DNA of 64,000 bases from Lewinellaceae bacterium (GCA_020636045.1 JACJYP010000007.1:246417-310416); one strand, 5' to 3'; positions 8,292 to 17,860 are shown, counted from the first letter of the stretch. The notes: a model not told the origin generated them from the letters alone. Numbers and translations are program-made.

Positions 8292-10450
8292 GTGAGCGCA
8301 GCGGCAGGCCCCTGAAGGTAGCCCTGATCGGAAATCCGAACAGCGGAAAGTCTACCGTATTCAATCAGTTGACGGGCCTGCGCCAGAAAACAGGGAATTT
8401 CCCGGGTGTTACGGTGGATATCAAGGAAGGCCGTCTTCGTTTCCCAAGTGGCGCGGAAGCAACCCTGATCGATCTGCCCGGCACCTACAGCCTGTACCCT
8501 ACCTCTTCCGACGAAAAGATCGTGGCGGCAGTGCTCACCAACCCTTCCGATACTTTTTTCCCCGACGCACTGGTTTACGTAGCGGATGTGACGCATCTGG
8601 AGAAGCACATGCTCCTGCTCACGCAGCTGATGGATCTCGGGTTGCCGGTTTTATTGGCGCTCAACATGTCGGATACTGCCAAAGAAATGGGCATGGCTGT
8701 AGATGTCGCCGTTCTAAGCAAGCGCCTGCGCATTCCGATCGTCTCGATCAGCGGGCGCACCGGCGAAAACATCCAGATGCTCATGCACGAGCTGGAAAAA
8801 GTCATCCACGGCATTCAGCCCGGCAAAAAATCGCCCAGTACCGTTTTTTACAAACTCCGCGATGTGGAAAAGCCCGTTGTGGAGGCGATCCGCCAAAACA
8901 CGAACATCGACAATGCATACCGGGCCTTGCTGCTTGCGCACCACCACAGCTGGCTGCCTTTTCTACAAAAACACGAACGCGAAACGCTCGCGGCCATTGT
9001 GCAGACAAAAGAATTTCCCTCGCTGCGCGCACAGGTCGACGAAACACTCGACCGCTTTGACCGCTTCACGCCCCTCGTCAGGGATGCCATTCAGCAATCG
9101 CAAGCCATCAGCAACACCAATACCGATCGTATCGATGCAGTGCTGACCCATCGTCTGCTGGGTCCGCTGACTTTTTTCGCTGTGATGCTGATGGTGTTCA
9201 TGGCCATTTTTTTCGGTTACGATCTCAGCGGCGGCTGGGTGGAAAATATCAGCGGCTCCGCGATAGATACGGTAGGGGATACCCTGCCCGACAGCTGGTT
9301 CTCTTCGCTTCTGGTAAAAGGCGTATTGCCGGGTTTGCAGGGTGTGCTGGTTTTTGTTCCGCAAATTGCGCTGCTCTTCCTGCTGATCACCATCCTCGAA
9401 GAGGTCGGATACATGGCCCGCGCTGTTTTTATCTTCGATAAAACCATGCGGCGTTTTGGCATGAACGGCCGCAGCATCGTCGCGCTCATCGGCGGAGGCG
9501 CATGCGCCGTGCCTGCCATTATGGGTACCCGCACCATCAGCAACTGGAAAGAACGCATCATCACAGTGATGGTCACCCCTTTTATCAGTTGCAGCGCGCG
9601 CATACCCGTGTACCTGGTGCTGATCCCGGTCGCCCTGCCTTCCAGCAGCTGGTGGACAAAGGCGCTGGTATTCGGTGGCATGTATTTCTTCGGACTCTCG
9701 GCAGCGCTCGGGGCAGCGTATGTTTTCAAAAAAATACTAAAGACCAGCGATCCCTCTTTTCTGGCACTCGAACTTCCGGAATACCGCATGCCGCACTGGA
9801 AAAACGTATGGCTCACCGTATGGGAAAAAGTGCGGGCTTTTATTGCCGGCGCCGGCAAGATCATTTTTCTCATCTCCATTGCACTCTGGATCTTGGGAAA
9901 TACCGGACCCGAGGGCGCACTGGAACGCGCAGAAAAAAACGTCATCCTCAGTTATTCGGCGATGGCGACACACGAAGAACTTGACGACAAGATTGCCGCC
10001 AAGAAACTCGAAGCCTCTTACGCCGGCATGCTCGGAAAATACATCGAACCCGCCATCCGTCCGCTCGGCTACGACTGGAAGATCGGTATCGCTCTGCTTT
10101 CATCGTTCGCCGCGCGCGAAGTTTTCAATGGCACGATGTACACTATTTACAGCCTGGAGAGTGTGGGTAAACTGGAAGAAGAGGCTTCTTCCAACCAGCG
10201 GCCATTCGAACGCTACGGGCGTTTGCGCCGGCAAATGACAGATGATACTTTCGAGAACGGGGACCGCATCTACACCTTTGCCACCGGCATTTCGCTGCTG
10301 ATTTTTTATGCCCTGGCGATGCAATGTATGAGTACGCTCGCCGTGGTGCGGCGAGAAACGGGCGCCTGGAAATGGCCGATCTTCCAGTTCCTGTTCATGA
10401 GCGGTCTGGCGTACCTGGCGGCCTGGCTGGCATTTACGCTTCTTTCATAA
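8288..10450 (+). CDS. feoB: Ferrous iron transporter FeoB
   Basis: FeoB is the GTP-binding inner-membrane permease for Fe2+. The 720 residues begin with a G domain: GNPNSGKS at 15-22 (G1) and DLPG at 62-65 (G3), with NMSD further on in the G4 position. A helical spacer leads to the membrane domain, which carries the two gate repeats; GGACAVPAIMGTR marks the first. It begins inside the feoA stop and ends before a hairpin at 10471-10505 that also serves recA from the other side. The length is normal for the family. It is the expected partner of FeoA, giving a two-gene iron-uptake operon. Confidence 0.96.
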   Translation: MSERSGRPLKVALIGNPNSGKSTVFNQLTGLRQKTGNFPGVTVDIKEGRLRFPSGAEATLIDLPGTYSLYPTSSDEKIVAAVLTNPSDTFFPDALVYVADVTHLEKHMLLLTQLMDLGLPVLLALNMSDTAKEMGMAVDVAVLSKRLRIPIVSISGRTGENIQMLMHELEKVIHGIQPGKKSPSTVFYKLRDVEKPVVEAIRQNTNIDNAYRALLLAHHHSWLPFLQKHERETLAAIVQTKEFPSLRAQVDETLDRFDRFTPLVRDAIQQSQAISNTNTDRIDAVLTHRLLGPLTFFAVMLMVFMAIFFGYDLSGGWVENISGSAIDTVGDTLPDSWFSSLLVKGVLPGLQGVLVFVPQIALLFLLITILEEVGYMARAVFIFDKTMRRFGMNGRSIVALIGGGACAVPAIMGTRTISNWKERIITVMVTPFISCSARIPVYLVLIPVALPSSSWWTKALVFGGMYFFGLSAALGAAYVFKKILKTSDPSFLALELPEYRMPHWKNVWLTVWEKVRAFIAGAGKIIFLISIALWILGNTGPEGALERAEKNVILSYSAMATHEELDDKIAAKKLEASYAGMLGKYIEPAIRPLGYDWKIGIALLSSFAAREVFNGTMYTIYSLESVGKLEEEASSNQRPFERYGRLRRQMTDDTFENGDRIYTFATGISLLIFYALAMQCMSTLAVVRRETGAWKWPIFQFLFMSGLAYLAAWLAFTLLS

Positions 10451-10470
10451 GAAGCCTCTGCCGATAAACA

Positions 10471-10505
10471 AAAACGGGGTGGTGCGATACGCACCACCCC
10501 GTTTT
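10471..10505. terminator. Bidirectional terminator between feoB and recA
   Basis: A perfect 15-base stem (AAAACGGGGTGGTGC at 10471-10485, complement at 10491-10505) with a 5-base loop. A-tract on one side and T-tract on the other let it act in both directions for the convergent feoB and recA genes. Confidence 0.9.
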
Positions 10506-10530
10506 CCACTGCACTTGCTGCCCCAAAATT

Positions 10531-11613
10531 TCAATCGTCGTATTCTTCCTCGCCATTATCACTGCCTGCAGTGGCCATCGCTACGGCGGCGGCAGGTGTT
10601 TGCTTGACCGGACCGGCGGCGACCTTTTCCTTGATCTTTTGCTCGATCTCAAGCGCGACTTCCGGGTTGTCGAGCAGGAATTGCTTGGCGGCATCGCGGC
10701 CCTGTGCGATCTTGGCGCCGTTGTAACTGTACCAGGCGCCGCTTTTCTGGATCACATCGAAATCGGAACCGAGGTCGATGATCTCGCCGGCTTTCGAAAT
10801 GCCCTCGCCAAAAATGATATCGAACTGGGCCACCCGGAACGGCGGCGACAGTTTGTTTTTCACGACCTTCACTTTCACCTGATTGCCCACGACGTTGCCG
10901 TCCTTGTCCTTCATAGCGGCGCCGCTTTTGCGGATATCGAGCCGCACGGAAGCATAAAATTTCAATGCATTACCGCCCGTGGTCGTTTCCGGGTTGCCGA
11001 ACATCACACCGATCTTTTCACGCAGCTGGTTGATGAAAATGCAACAGCAGCCCGTACGGCCGATATTGGCGGTGAGTTTGCGCATGGCCTGGCTCATCAG
11101 GCGGGCCTGCAGGCCCATTTTTGAATCGCCCATTTCGCCTTCGATCTCCGCGCGCGGCACGAGGGCCGCTACGGAGTCGATCACGAGAATGTCTACCGCG
11201 CCCGAGCGGATCAGGTTTTCGGCGATCTCGAGGGCCTGCTCGCCATTATCGGGCTGGCTGATCAGCAGGTTATTGACATCGACGCCCAAAGCCTCCGCAT
11301 AAAAACGGTCGAACGCATGTTCGGCGTCGATGATGGCCGCAATACCGCCTTTTTTCTGACATTCTGCAATGGCGTGGATGGCCAGGGTTGTTTTACCGGA
11401 TGACTCGGGACCGTAGATCTCGATAATACGGCCCTTGGGATAACCATAGCAGCCGAGGGCCATATCAAGGCCGAGCGATCCGGAGGGAATAATATCCACC
11501 TCGATGGCCTGTTTGTCGCCGAGACGCATGATGGTGCCGCGGCCGTACGTTTTGTCGAGGCGGTCGATGGTCGCCTGAAGGGTTTTGAGCTTATTTTCTC
11601 TATCGTCTGCCAT
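10531..11613 (-). CDS. recA: Recombinase RecA
   Basis: RecA forms filaments on single-stranded DNA, drives strand exchange and triggers the SOS response. The 360-residue product has Walker A GPESSGKT at 68-75, the FINQLREKIG segment, and the loop-2 region NPETTTGGNALKFYASVRLDIR. The start at 11613 (MADDRENKLK) is preferred to an upstream in-frame ATG at 11664. The longer form would add 17 residues unlike any RecA and would leave the -7 box (11652-11659) inside the reading frame. The tail is acidic (EEEYDD), as usual. I see no LexA-type SOS box that I can support. Confidence 0.97.
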   Translation of the reverse strand: MADDRENKLKTLQATIDRLDKTYGRGTIMRLGDKQAIEVDIIPSGSLGLDMALGCYGYPKGRIIEIYGPESSGKTTLAIHAIAECQKKGGIAAIIDAEHAFDRFYAEALGVDVNNLLISQPDNGEQALEIAENLIRSGAVDILVIDSVAALVPRAEIEGEMGDSKMGLQARLMSQAMRKLTANIGRTGCCCIFINQLREKIGVMFGNPETTTGGNALKFYASVRLDIRKSGAAMKDKDGNVVGNQVKVKVVKNKLSPPFRVAQFDIIFGEGISKAGEIIDLGSDFDVIQKSGAWYSYNGAKIAQGRDAAKQFLLDNPEVALEIEQKIKEKVAAGPVKQTPAAAVAMATAGSDNGEEEYDD

Positions 11614-11651
11614 GGTTGTGGGAATATTTAGAGTGTGATCAAAAGAGGCGA

Positions 11652-11680
11652 CAAAAATAAACAAAATGTTTTTATGTCAA
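11652..11680 (-). promoter_or_regulatory. Promoter for recA
   Basis: Read on the minus strand, TTG (11680-11678) and TATTTTTG (11659-11652) are 18 bases apart, a good Bacteroidota promoter. The recA start codon at 11613 follows 38 bases after the -7 box. Confidence 0.72.
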
Positions 11681-11735
11681 GCTATTTTAATACTTTTTTT
11701 AAAGAAAAAATTTAATTGAGTTGTTTTTCAGGGCC

Positions 11736-12398
11736 TTAGTGCCTCATTTTGTTTGAAAATAGCCTGCACTTGACCATCCAAAAATACGTCAATTCCTGCA
11801 CTTCCAGCTCGCCGAAAGCGGAAAGTAGTGTCTGTAACTCCGACTTGTCCGGAAAGTTTTTCAGCACCAAATGTTCCGACCCGTCATTCAGGCGACGCTG
11901 CTGCCAGGTATTGCCTTCGGCATCGTGAGCATGGATCGGCGTGCTGCTCCCCTCCACGTAGCGGTTATCGGCAAACACCAGCAACCCACCCGCACAGACT
12001 CGTGCGGCAAGGGTCTCTATGACTGCCGTCAACTGTTGCCTGGGAATATGCGACCAGATAAAACCGCCGAACAAAGCATCGTGCAATGCGGCGGCGCTGT
12101 GACCCGGCCGGTAGATATCTTCGATGTGAAAACGCACGGGACAGCGGTAGGATTTGGCAGTCGCGATGGCCAGCACCTCTTCGCTGATATCGCTCGCAGA
12201 AATGCTGCGCGCCGTTTCGGCGATCCGCTGCGTCCAGTAGCCGGTGCCGCAGGCGATTTCCAGTACATCGAGGTCTGAAAATGTTTTTTTCAGGTAACCT
12301 TCGAGCGCAGCGAGGTCGTGTTGCCGTTCCGGCTTATGATAAATGGCTTCGTATTCGGGCGCGCGCCGGCGGTAATAATCGACCATCCGATCATCCAT
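11736..12398 (-). CDS. Class I SAM-dependent methyltransferase
   Basis: This 220-residue protein carries the standard SAM-binding motif I (VLEIACGTGYWTQRIA, about residues 45-60) and an acidic second-strand end (ISASDISEEVL). The N-terminal YYRRRAPEYEAIY is often seen in small-molecule methyltransferases of this type. The substrate cannot be inferred. It lies 50 bases downstream of rpoN on the same strand and may be read through from it. There is no signal peptide or membrane segment. recA follows after 122 bases and has its own promoter. Confidence 0.85.
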   Translation of the reverse strand: MDDRMVDYYRRRAPEYEAIYHKPERQHDLAALEGYLKKTFSDLDVLEIACGTGYWTQRIAETARSISASDISEEVLAIATAKSYRCPVRFHIEDIYRPGHSAAALHDALFGGFIWSHIPRQQLTAVIETLAARVCAGGLLVFADNRYVEGSSTPIHAHDAEGNTWQQRRLNDGSEHLVLKNFPDKSELQTLLSAFGELEVQELTYFWMVKCRLFSNKMRH

Positions 12399-12448
12399 AG
12401 ATTTTTACAGATTGGCCTTCCTGCTTCGGCGGGCGCGCCATGCACAGA

Positions 12449-14119
12449 TCACAGCGCTTTCCGCAGCCGCGCCACCGGGATATTCAGTTGCTCCCGGTAT
12501 TTGGCCACCGTACGCCGGGCGATGTTGTAGCCCTTTTTCAGCAGGATGGATTTGAGTTTCTCGTCGGACAAAGGCCGGCGTTTGTTCTCTTCTCCGATGA
12601 TATCGGTAAGTATTTTTTTCACTTCGAGGGTCGATACCTCTTCGCCGTCCTGCGTGCTAAGGCTTTCCGAGAAAAAGTCTTTCAGGCGCTTGGTCCCGAA
12701 TTCGGTCTGCACGTATTTGGAATTGGCTACCCGCGATACCGTTGAAATATCGAGGCCTGTGGCATCGGCGATGTCTTTGAGGATCATCGGCCGTATTTTT
12801 TTCTGGTCGCCGGTAAGGAAATACTCTTCCTGATGGCGAAGTATGGCGCCCATGGTGAGCATCATGGTCTGCTGGCGCTGCTTGATCGCGTCGATAAACC
12901 ACTTGGCGCTGTCGATCTTTTGCTTGATAAAAAGCACCGCTTCCTTTTCCTTGCGGGAAGGCCGGCGGCCGTTGCGCCCCTCGTGAAATGCCTTGAGCAT
13001 ATCGCGGTACTGGTCGTTGATGCGCAGGTCGGGGGCGTTGCGGGCGTTGAGGGTGAGTTCGAGTTCGCCGTCGCGGTTGCTCACGAGGAAGTCGGGCACC
13101 ACATAATTCAGCGCCCGGTCGCCACGCGTGGCAAATCCGCTGGCGGGTTTTGGGTTGAGTTTCAGTATCTCGTCGACGGCTTCTTTGAGGTCCTCTTCGT
13201 CGATGCTGAGCTGGCGGCAGAGTTTGGGGTAATGCTTTTTGGTAAACTCGTCAAAGTGCTGATCGATGATGCGAATGGCGATCTGGATGGCGAGTTTTTC
13301 TTCGTAGGTAATGAAGCCTTCGTCCTGGCGCAGCCGGTGGTGCAATTGCAACAGGAGGCATTCGCGCAGGTCGCGGGCGCCGATACCGGGCGGATCGAAT
13401 TGCTGGATCCGCGCCAGGATGCGGTTGATCTCTTTTTCGTGGGTGGAAATGTTTTGGCTGAACAGCAGGTCGTCCACCATGGCCGCCGTTTCGCGGCGCA
13501 GGTAGCCGTCGTCATCGATGGAGCCGATGATCTGCAGGGCGATCGCGTGTTCGCGTTCGTCGTCGAGATCGAGCAGCCCGAGTTGCTGTTCGAGGTATTC
13601 GTGAAAAGTATTTTCGAAGGCGAGCGGGATCGTTTTCTCTTCTTCGTCGCCACCGCGGTCTTCTCCGCGCGTTTTATAGGTAGAGGGATCGTCTTCAATA
13701 AAGTCGATCAAATAGTCATCGAGTTCCACATCATCTTCCCGCAGGCTCACCGAATCGTCTTCATCGGCATAATCGTCGGCGGTATCGCGTTCGATCTCAT
13801 TGATCGTTTCGTCATCGCGCTCATTTTCCTTGCTTTCCTGGGTGCGCTCTTCGTCCCGCTCGCCGGATTCCGCTTTTTGTTCGCGTTCGTAAAAGTTGAG
13901 GTCCGCGTCCGCGAGATCCATTTCCGACATACCCTCCATCAGGTCGGCCGTTTCATCGCCCTCTTCCAGAGCGGGGTTTGCTTCCAGTTCTTCCTGTATG
14001 CGTTGCTCGAGGGTAGCTGTCGGTATCTGCAACAGCTTCATCAGCTGAATCTGCTGCGGAGAGAGCTTCTGTTGAAGTTTTTGGGAAAGGGTCTGTTTCG
14101 GTCCGTATAAAGATGCCAT
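12449..14119 (-). CDS. rpoN: RNA polymerase sigma-54 factor
   Basis: Sigma-54 directs RNA polymerase to -24/-12 promoters and needs AAA+ activators. The protein is 556 residues. Region I is glutamine- and leucine-rich (QTLSQKLQQKLSPQQIQLMK near residue 9). The core-binding and DNA-binding regions follow, and the RpoN box ARRTVAKYRE lies at 534-543. Between region I and the core-binding part, about residues 50-160 are extremely rich in Asp and Glu. This makes the protein longer than typical sigma-54 (around 480-500 residues); the lengthening is in the variable region II. No activator gene is in the window. The methyltransferase at 11736 follows. Confidence 0.96.
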   Translation of the reverse strand: MASLYGPKQTLSQKLQQKLSPQQIQLMKLLQIPTATLEQRIQEELEANPALEEGDETADLMEGMSEMDLADADLNFYEREQKAESGERDEERTQESKENERDDETINEIERDTADDYADEDDSVSLREDDVELDDYLIDFIEDDPSTYKTRGEDRGGDEEEKTIPLAFENTFHEYLEQQLGLLDLDDEREHAIALQIIGSIDDDGYLRRETAAMVDDLLFSQNISTHEKEINRILARIQQFDPPGIGARDLRECLLLQLHHRLRQDEGFITYEEKLAIQIAIRIIDQHFDEFTKKHYPKLCRQLSIDEEDLKEAVDEILKLNPKPASGFATRGDRALNYVVPDFLVSNRDGELELTLNARNAPDLRINDQYRDMLKAFHEGRNGRRPSRKEKEAVLFIKQKIDSAKWFIDAIKQRQQTMMLTMGAILRHQEEYFLTGDQKKIRPMILKDIADATGLDISTVSRVANSKYVQTEFGTKRLKDFFSESLSTQDGEEVSTLEVKKILTDIIGEENKRRPLSDEKLKSILLKKGYNIARRTVAKYREQLNIPVARLRKAL

Positions 14120-14201
14120 TTTGATGTGGGATTATCATGTAAAAAAATTGGCAATTGTTGCCGGTCAAAACGGCCGTAGCAAACAAAGGGCCAAATTTGA
14201 A

Positions 14202-14209
14202 CAAATATA
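14202..14209 (-). promoter_or_regulatory. -7 promoter box for rpoN
   Basis: On the minus strand TATATTTG matches TAnnTTTG, 82 bases before the rpoN start. The -33 region is T-rich but lacks a clear TTG. Confidence 0.4.
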
Positions 14210-14455
14210 CGATTTGTTTATAAGAAAATCTACGCCTCGACAACCAAATAATGCATTAAACCTTAATTATCAGTTATTTACAAAAAATATCATTACACAC
14301 ACGTAAAATCGCCTGTTGGTAATTTTTTTGGCAAGAATAAGCAAAAAACAGGGCAATCCGCAGCCTTTAACAGATGATGCCCAAAAAAGAAAATGAGCGA
14401 CAAAACGCATTTTTATTGAACTTTTTTCACCCTAAATTCCTTTAGCCTGCCTGCT

Positions 14456-14463
14456 TACCTTTG
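14456..14463 (+). promoter_or_regulatory. -7 promoter box for hflX
   Basis: TACCTTTG matches TAnnTTTG exactly, 77 bases before the hflX ATG. No strong -33 box is visible. Confidence 0.5.
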
Positions 14464-14540
14464 CAGGAGAATTTTTCTGAAGGCGGGCTTCATCATTGAA
14501 ACATCCGGCAGAATGGACTTCCTGCCCAGATTCCTGATAT

Positions 14541-15749
14541 ATGGCAAAAGACTGGACGCTCGGCGAAAAAAACGCCGAACTAAAAAAAGAAACGGAATAC
14601 GCCGTGCTGGTGAGCCTCATCACACCGGACGTCACGGAGGTGCAGGCGCACGAATATCTCGACGAACTCGAGTTCCTCGCCACCACCGCCGGTGCGGTGA
14701 CGGCGAAGCGCTTTACCCAGCGGCTTCAGCATCCCGAGCACCGCAGTTTTATCGGCAAGGGCAAGGTGGAGGAGATCGCAAAGTACCTGGACCGGCACGA
14801 AGAGATCAACATGGTCATCTTCGACGACGACCTCAGCGGAAAGCAGACCAACCATCTGGAAGAAGCGCTCAAGGTGAAGATCGTGGACCGCTCCACGCTC
14901 ATCCTCGACATCTTTGCCAACCGCGCGCAGACCGCCCAGGCCAAAACCCAGGTAGAACTCGCGCAGATGAAATACTTGCTGCCCCGCCTGCGCGGCCTGT
15001 GGACGCACCTTGAACGCCAGCGCGGCGGTATCGGAATGCGCGGCCCGGGTGAAACGCAGATCGAAACCGACCGGCGGCTCGTGCAGTACCGCATCAAAAG
15101 CCTGGAGGAAAAACTGAAGGACATCGACCGGCAGTCGCAGACGCAGCGCAAGACCCGCGGCGAACTGATCCGCGTTGCCCTTGTGGGTTACACCAATGTG
15201 GGCAAAAGCACGCTGATGAACCTGCTCTCCAAATCTGACATCCTGGCAGAGAACAAACTGTTCGCCACGCTTGACACCACGGTGCGCAAGGTGGTATTCG
15301 GCAGCATGCCGTTCCTGTTATCCGATACCGTTGGATTTATCCGCAAACTGCCGCACCACCTGGTAGAAAGTTTTAAAAGCACGCTCGACGAGGTGCGCGA
15401 AAGCGACATCCTGCTGCATGTGGTCGATGTCGCGCATCCGCAATTTGAAGACCATGTTCGCACGGTTCAACAGACCCTGCAGGAACTCGGCGCAGCCGAA
15501 AAACCAACGCTCATGGTGTTCAACAAGATGGACCTCTACCGGGAGCGCTGGTTCGACGAACTGCTGGACCATTCGACGCGCAAGGAGATCGAGCAGGACC
15601 TGCGCGACCGGCTACGCGAAGCGTACGGGGAGAATATTTTTATCTCCGCGCATACAAAAGAAGGAATAGATGCGCTGCGCGAGCGGCTGACGCGCCTGAT
15701 CAAGGAGGCATATGTGGTGCGCTACCCGCATCAGGTGAAAAGCTGGTGA
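14541..15749 (+). CDS. hflX: GTPase HflX (ribosome-splitting factor)
   Basis: HflX binds the 50S subunit and splits stalled ribosomes, notably under heat stress. The 402-residue protein has the N-terminal HflX domain (about 20-205) with the signature GIGMRGPGETQIETDRR at 163-179. The G domain follows: G1 GYTNVGKS at 216-223, then DTVGFIR and NKMD. Length and order are normal. The start at 14541 is preferred because the family begins close to this point. It converges with the T9SS cargo gene at 15755 with five bases between stop codons and no terminator. Confidence 0.95.
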   Translation: MAKDWTLGEKNAELKKETEYAVLVSLITPDVTEVQAHEYLDELEFLATTAGAVTAKRFTQRLQHPEHRSFIGKGKVEEIAKYLDRHEEINMVIFDDDLSGKQTNHLEEALKVKIVDRSTLILDIFANRAQTAQAKTQVELAQMKYLLPRLRGLWTHLERQRGGIGMRGPGETQIETDRRLVQYRIKSLEEKLKDIDRQSQTQRKTRGELIRVALVGYTNVGKSTLMNLLSKSDILAENKLFATLDTTVRKVVFGSMPFLLSDTVGFIRKLPHHLVESFKSTLDEVRESDILLHVVDVAHPQFEDHVRTVQQTLQELGAAEKPTLMVFNKMDLYRERWFDELLDHSTRKEIEQDLRDRLREAYGENIFISAHTKEGIDALRERLTRLIKEAYVVRYPHQVKSW

Positions 15750-15754
15750 CGCTG

Positions 15755-16615
15755 TTATTCCAGCACAACTTTTTGCATAAAAACGCCTCCGGCAGAACGC
15801 AACCACAACATATAGACTCCTCTTGGAAGTTGCTGCACGTTCAGGATCGTTTGCCCGGAAAATTCATATTCCTGCATAACGCGACCACTGGCATCGTTGA
15901 GCGTCAAAGAAACCGGAGCGGCATCGGCCACCTCGATCCGAAACCAGTTGGCGGCCGGGTTGGGAAACACTTCAGCCGGCAAGCGCATTCCGGGATCGCC
16001 GATAGCGGTTACACATCCGGGAGAGTTACCCCAAACCACGGAGATCTGAAGCCCCAGTGAGGCCGTCCAGCCGGGGCATTCGCCGGGAGAAGCCGTCAGC
16101 CAGTAATTACCGGGCGCTGTGACCAGCAGCGTATCGTCATTGGCGCCGTTCAGCGGTTGCTGGTCGTCGTACCACTGAAAATTGGTGGTGTAAGGCAATT
16201 GCGCCACCAGCCATACCGAGTCACCCTGACAAATAATGAGTTCGCCGTTGTTGCCGATATCGAATTCGCCGCTTGAAGCAACTACCAACGGCAAAAATGC
16301 AAGGCCGTCCACCAGCACTTCGGGGCTCGTTTCTGTGCATCCGTCGACGGTAGCAGCCACGGAAATATATACCGGAGTCGATACCGCATCGACATCGAGT
16401 GCCTGGCCGGTGGCGCCGGGAATGGGTTGGGCAGTGCCGCCGCTGCCAAACGGCCTGCTCAGCCACTGGTAAGCATCGTACGACTGGGTAGTAAGGGTGC
16501 CGGTCGATTCCGGGCAGAGCAGCAGATCGCCGGTAACGGCGGGATCAAAAGGGCATTGTGCCTGCGAAATAGCGGCAACACCTGCTGCCGCGAGTAACAA
16601 TAAGGTCGATTTCAT
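15755..16615 (-). CDS. Secreted protein with T9SS C-terminal sorting domain
   Basis: The 286-residue product starts with a signal peptide (about residues 1-19, ending SQAQ). The middle contains two or more Ig/PKD-like beta segments with paired cysteines (for example the CPESTGTLTTQ and YQWLS stretch, repeated in form as FQWYDD). The end, about residues 213-286, is a type A T9SS sorting domain: EVFPNPAANWFRIEV, then DASGRVM and LPRGVYMLWL. The protein should be exported by Sec, pass the outer membrane by T9SS, and stay on the surface or be released. No enzymatic motif is visible; an adhesive or structural role is inference. Confidence 0.85.
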   Translation of the reverse strand: MKSTLLLLAAAGVAAISQAQCPFDPAVTGDLLLCPESTGTLTTQSYDAYQWLSRPFGSGGTAQPIPGATGQALDVDAVSTPVYISVAATVDGCTETSPEVLVDGLAFLPLVVASSGEFDIGNNGELIICQGDSVWLVAQLPYTTNFQWYDDQQPLNGANDDTLLVTAPGNYWLTASPGECPGWTASLGLQISVVWGNSPGCVTAIGDPGMRLPAEVFPNPAANWFRIEVADAAPVSLTLNDASGRVMQEYEFSGQTILNVQQLPRGVYMLWLRSAGGVFMQKVVLE

Positions 16616-16815
16616 TGGTGATATGATGTTTTATTTTTCGAGTGAGCGGTTAGACGGTCCGTCCGGCACTGCTGGTTGGCATAGTCCCTGTTTTTTAACA
16701 GTTTTTTACTGCCAATTTGTCCTGATTTCCCGGTGGCACAATTATGGACCCATGACTTCCCTTTTGAAAACATCCGAAATCCCGGCATTCAATCATAAAA
16801 ACCCACCTTTTTGTC

Positions 16816-17847
16816 ATGCTTAGTTTTCTTTCAACAGAAGGTTCGTCGGCAAGCAGCCGCGAATTGTCACGCCGGGTCGATGATCAGGATGATATCTTGC
16901 TCGATGCCTATTCCCAGACGGTGACCGGAGTAGCCGAACGCGTCAGTCCGGCAGTGGTGCACCTGAACGTCCGCAAACCCGTTCCGCAAAATCGCCGCCA
17001 GCAGCGGCAACCCGGAGGGCGCGACAGCGGAAGCGGGAGTGGCTTTATTATCAGCAGCGACGGATTCATCGTTACCAATAGCCATGTGGTGAACGGCGCT
17101 ACCAGCATAGAGGCCAGTCTGCCCGACGGACGCCTGTTCAAGGCGGAAGTGGTCGGCGACGACCCTGCCACCGATATCGCCGTCGTGAAGATCGACGGCA
17201 GCAACCTGGCGTCCATGGCGTTCGGTGAAAGCGACCGCCTGCGCGTCGGCCAGATCGCCATTGCCATCGGCAATCCCTACGGTTTTCAGTACTCACTGAC
17301 GGCCGGCGTGGTCAGCGCCCTGGGCCGCACGCTGCGCAGCCAGAGCGGCCGTCTGATCGACGATGTCATTCAGACCGATGCCGCGCTGAATCCCGGCAAC
17401 TCGGGAGGGCCGCTGGTGGACTCTTTCGGCAACGTGATCGGCGTCAATACGGCCGTGATCCTGCCCGCTCAGGGCATTTGTTTTGCCGTGGCATCCAATC
17501 TCGCCAAATTCGTAGTAGGCAAACTTATCCTCGAAGGCCGCGTGCGCCGCGGTTATATCGGCATCGCCGCACAAACAGTGCCGTTGCCACCCAAATGGAC
17601 ACAGACACTCGAATTGCCGACCAGCGGCGGCATTCAGATACAAAGTGTGGAAGACGGCGGCCCTGCCAGCATCGCCGGACTGGAGGCCGGCGACATCATC
17701 GTACAATTTGACGGCCGCCCTGTCGATTCCATCGACGTGCTGCACAAGACGCTTGACGAGACCACGATCGGAAAGTCCGCTACCCTGTGGGTACTCCGAA
17801 ACGGCGGCCTGAAGAACGTTTCGGTTACGCCAGGGGAACTCCGGTAA
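16816..17847 (+). CDS. HtrA/DegP-like serine protease lacking a signal peptide
   Basis: This is a 343-residue S1C-type protease. The catalytic triad is His90 (TNSHVV), Asp120 (ATDIAVV) and Ser196 (NPGNSGGP). One PDZ domain spans about 247-340. DegP-type proteins normally act in the periplasm, but no signal peptide or membrane anchor is present here. The reading frame upstream of 16816 is blocked by stop codons at 16753 and 16762, so no longer form exists. It may act in the cytoplasm, or use a non-classical route. A terminator at 17861-17906 follows. Family is firm; location is the open point. Confidence 0.9.
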   Translation: MLSFLSTEGSSASSRELSRRVDDQDDILLDAYSQTVTGVAERVSPAVVHLNVRKPVPQNRRQQRQPGGRDSGSGSGFIISSDGFIVTNSHVVNGATSIEASLPDGRLFKAEVVGDDPATDIAVVKIDGSNLASMAFGESDRLRVGQIAIAIGNPYGFQYSLTAGVVSALGRTLRSQSGRLIDDVIQTDAALNPGNSGGPLVDSFGNVIGVNTAVILPAQGICFAVASNLAKFVVGKLILEGRVRRGYIGIAAQTVPLPPKWTQTLELPTSGGIQIQSVEDGGPASIAGLEAGDIIVQFDGRPVDSIDVLHKTLDETTIGKSATLWVLRNGGLKNVSVTPGELR

Positions 17848-17860
17848 TATACCAGCCTGC

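Larger units (their letters stand above)
14120..14540. other. Intergenic region between divergent rpoN and hflX
   Basis: A 421-base AT-rich gap with no coding potential I can support. It holds a minus-strand -7 box (TATATTTG, 14209-14202) suited to rpoN and a plus-strand -7 box (TACCTTTG, 14456-14463) suited to hflX. I see no structured RNA or repeat in it. Confidence 0.6.

Noticed and set aside
12833..14110. A 425-codon open frame on the plus strand opposite rpoN
   Set aside because: It lies wholly antisense to a clear sigma-54 gene; long opposite-strand frames are common in GC-rich DNA with strong codon bias.
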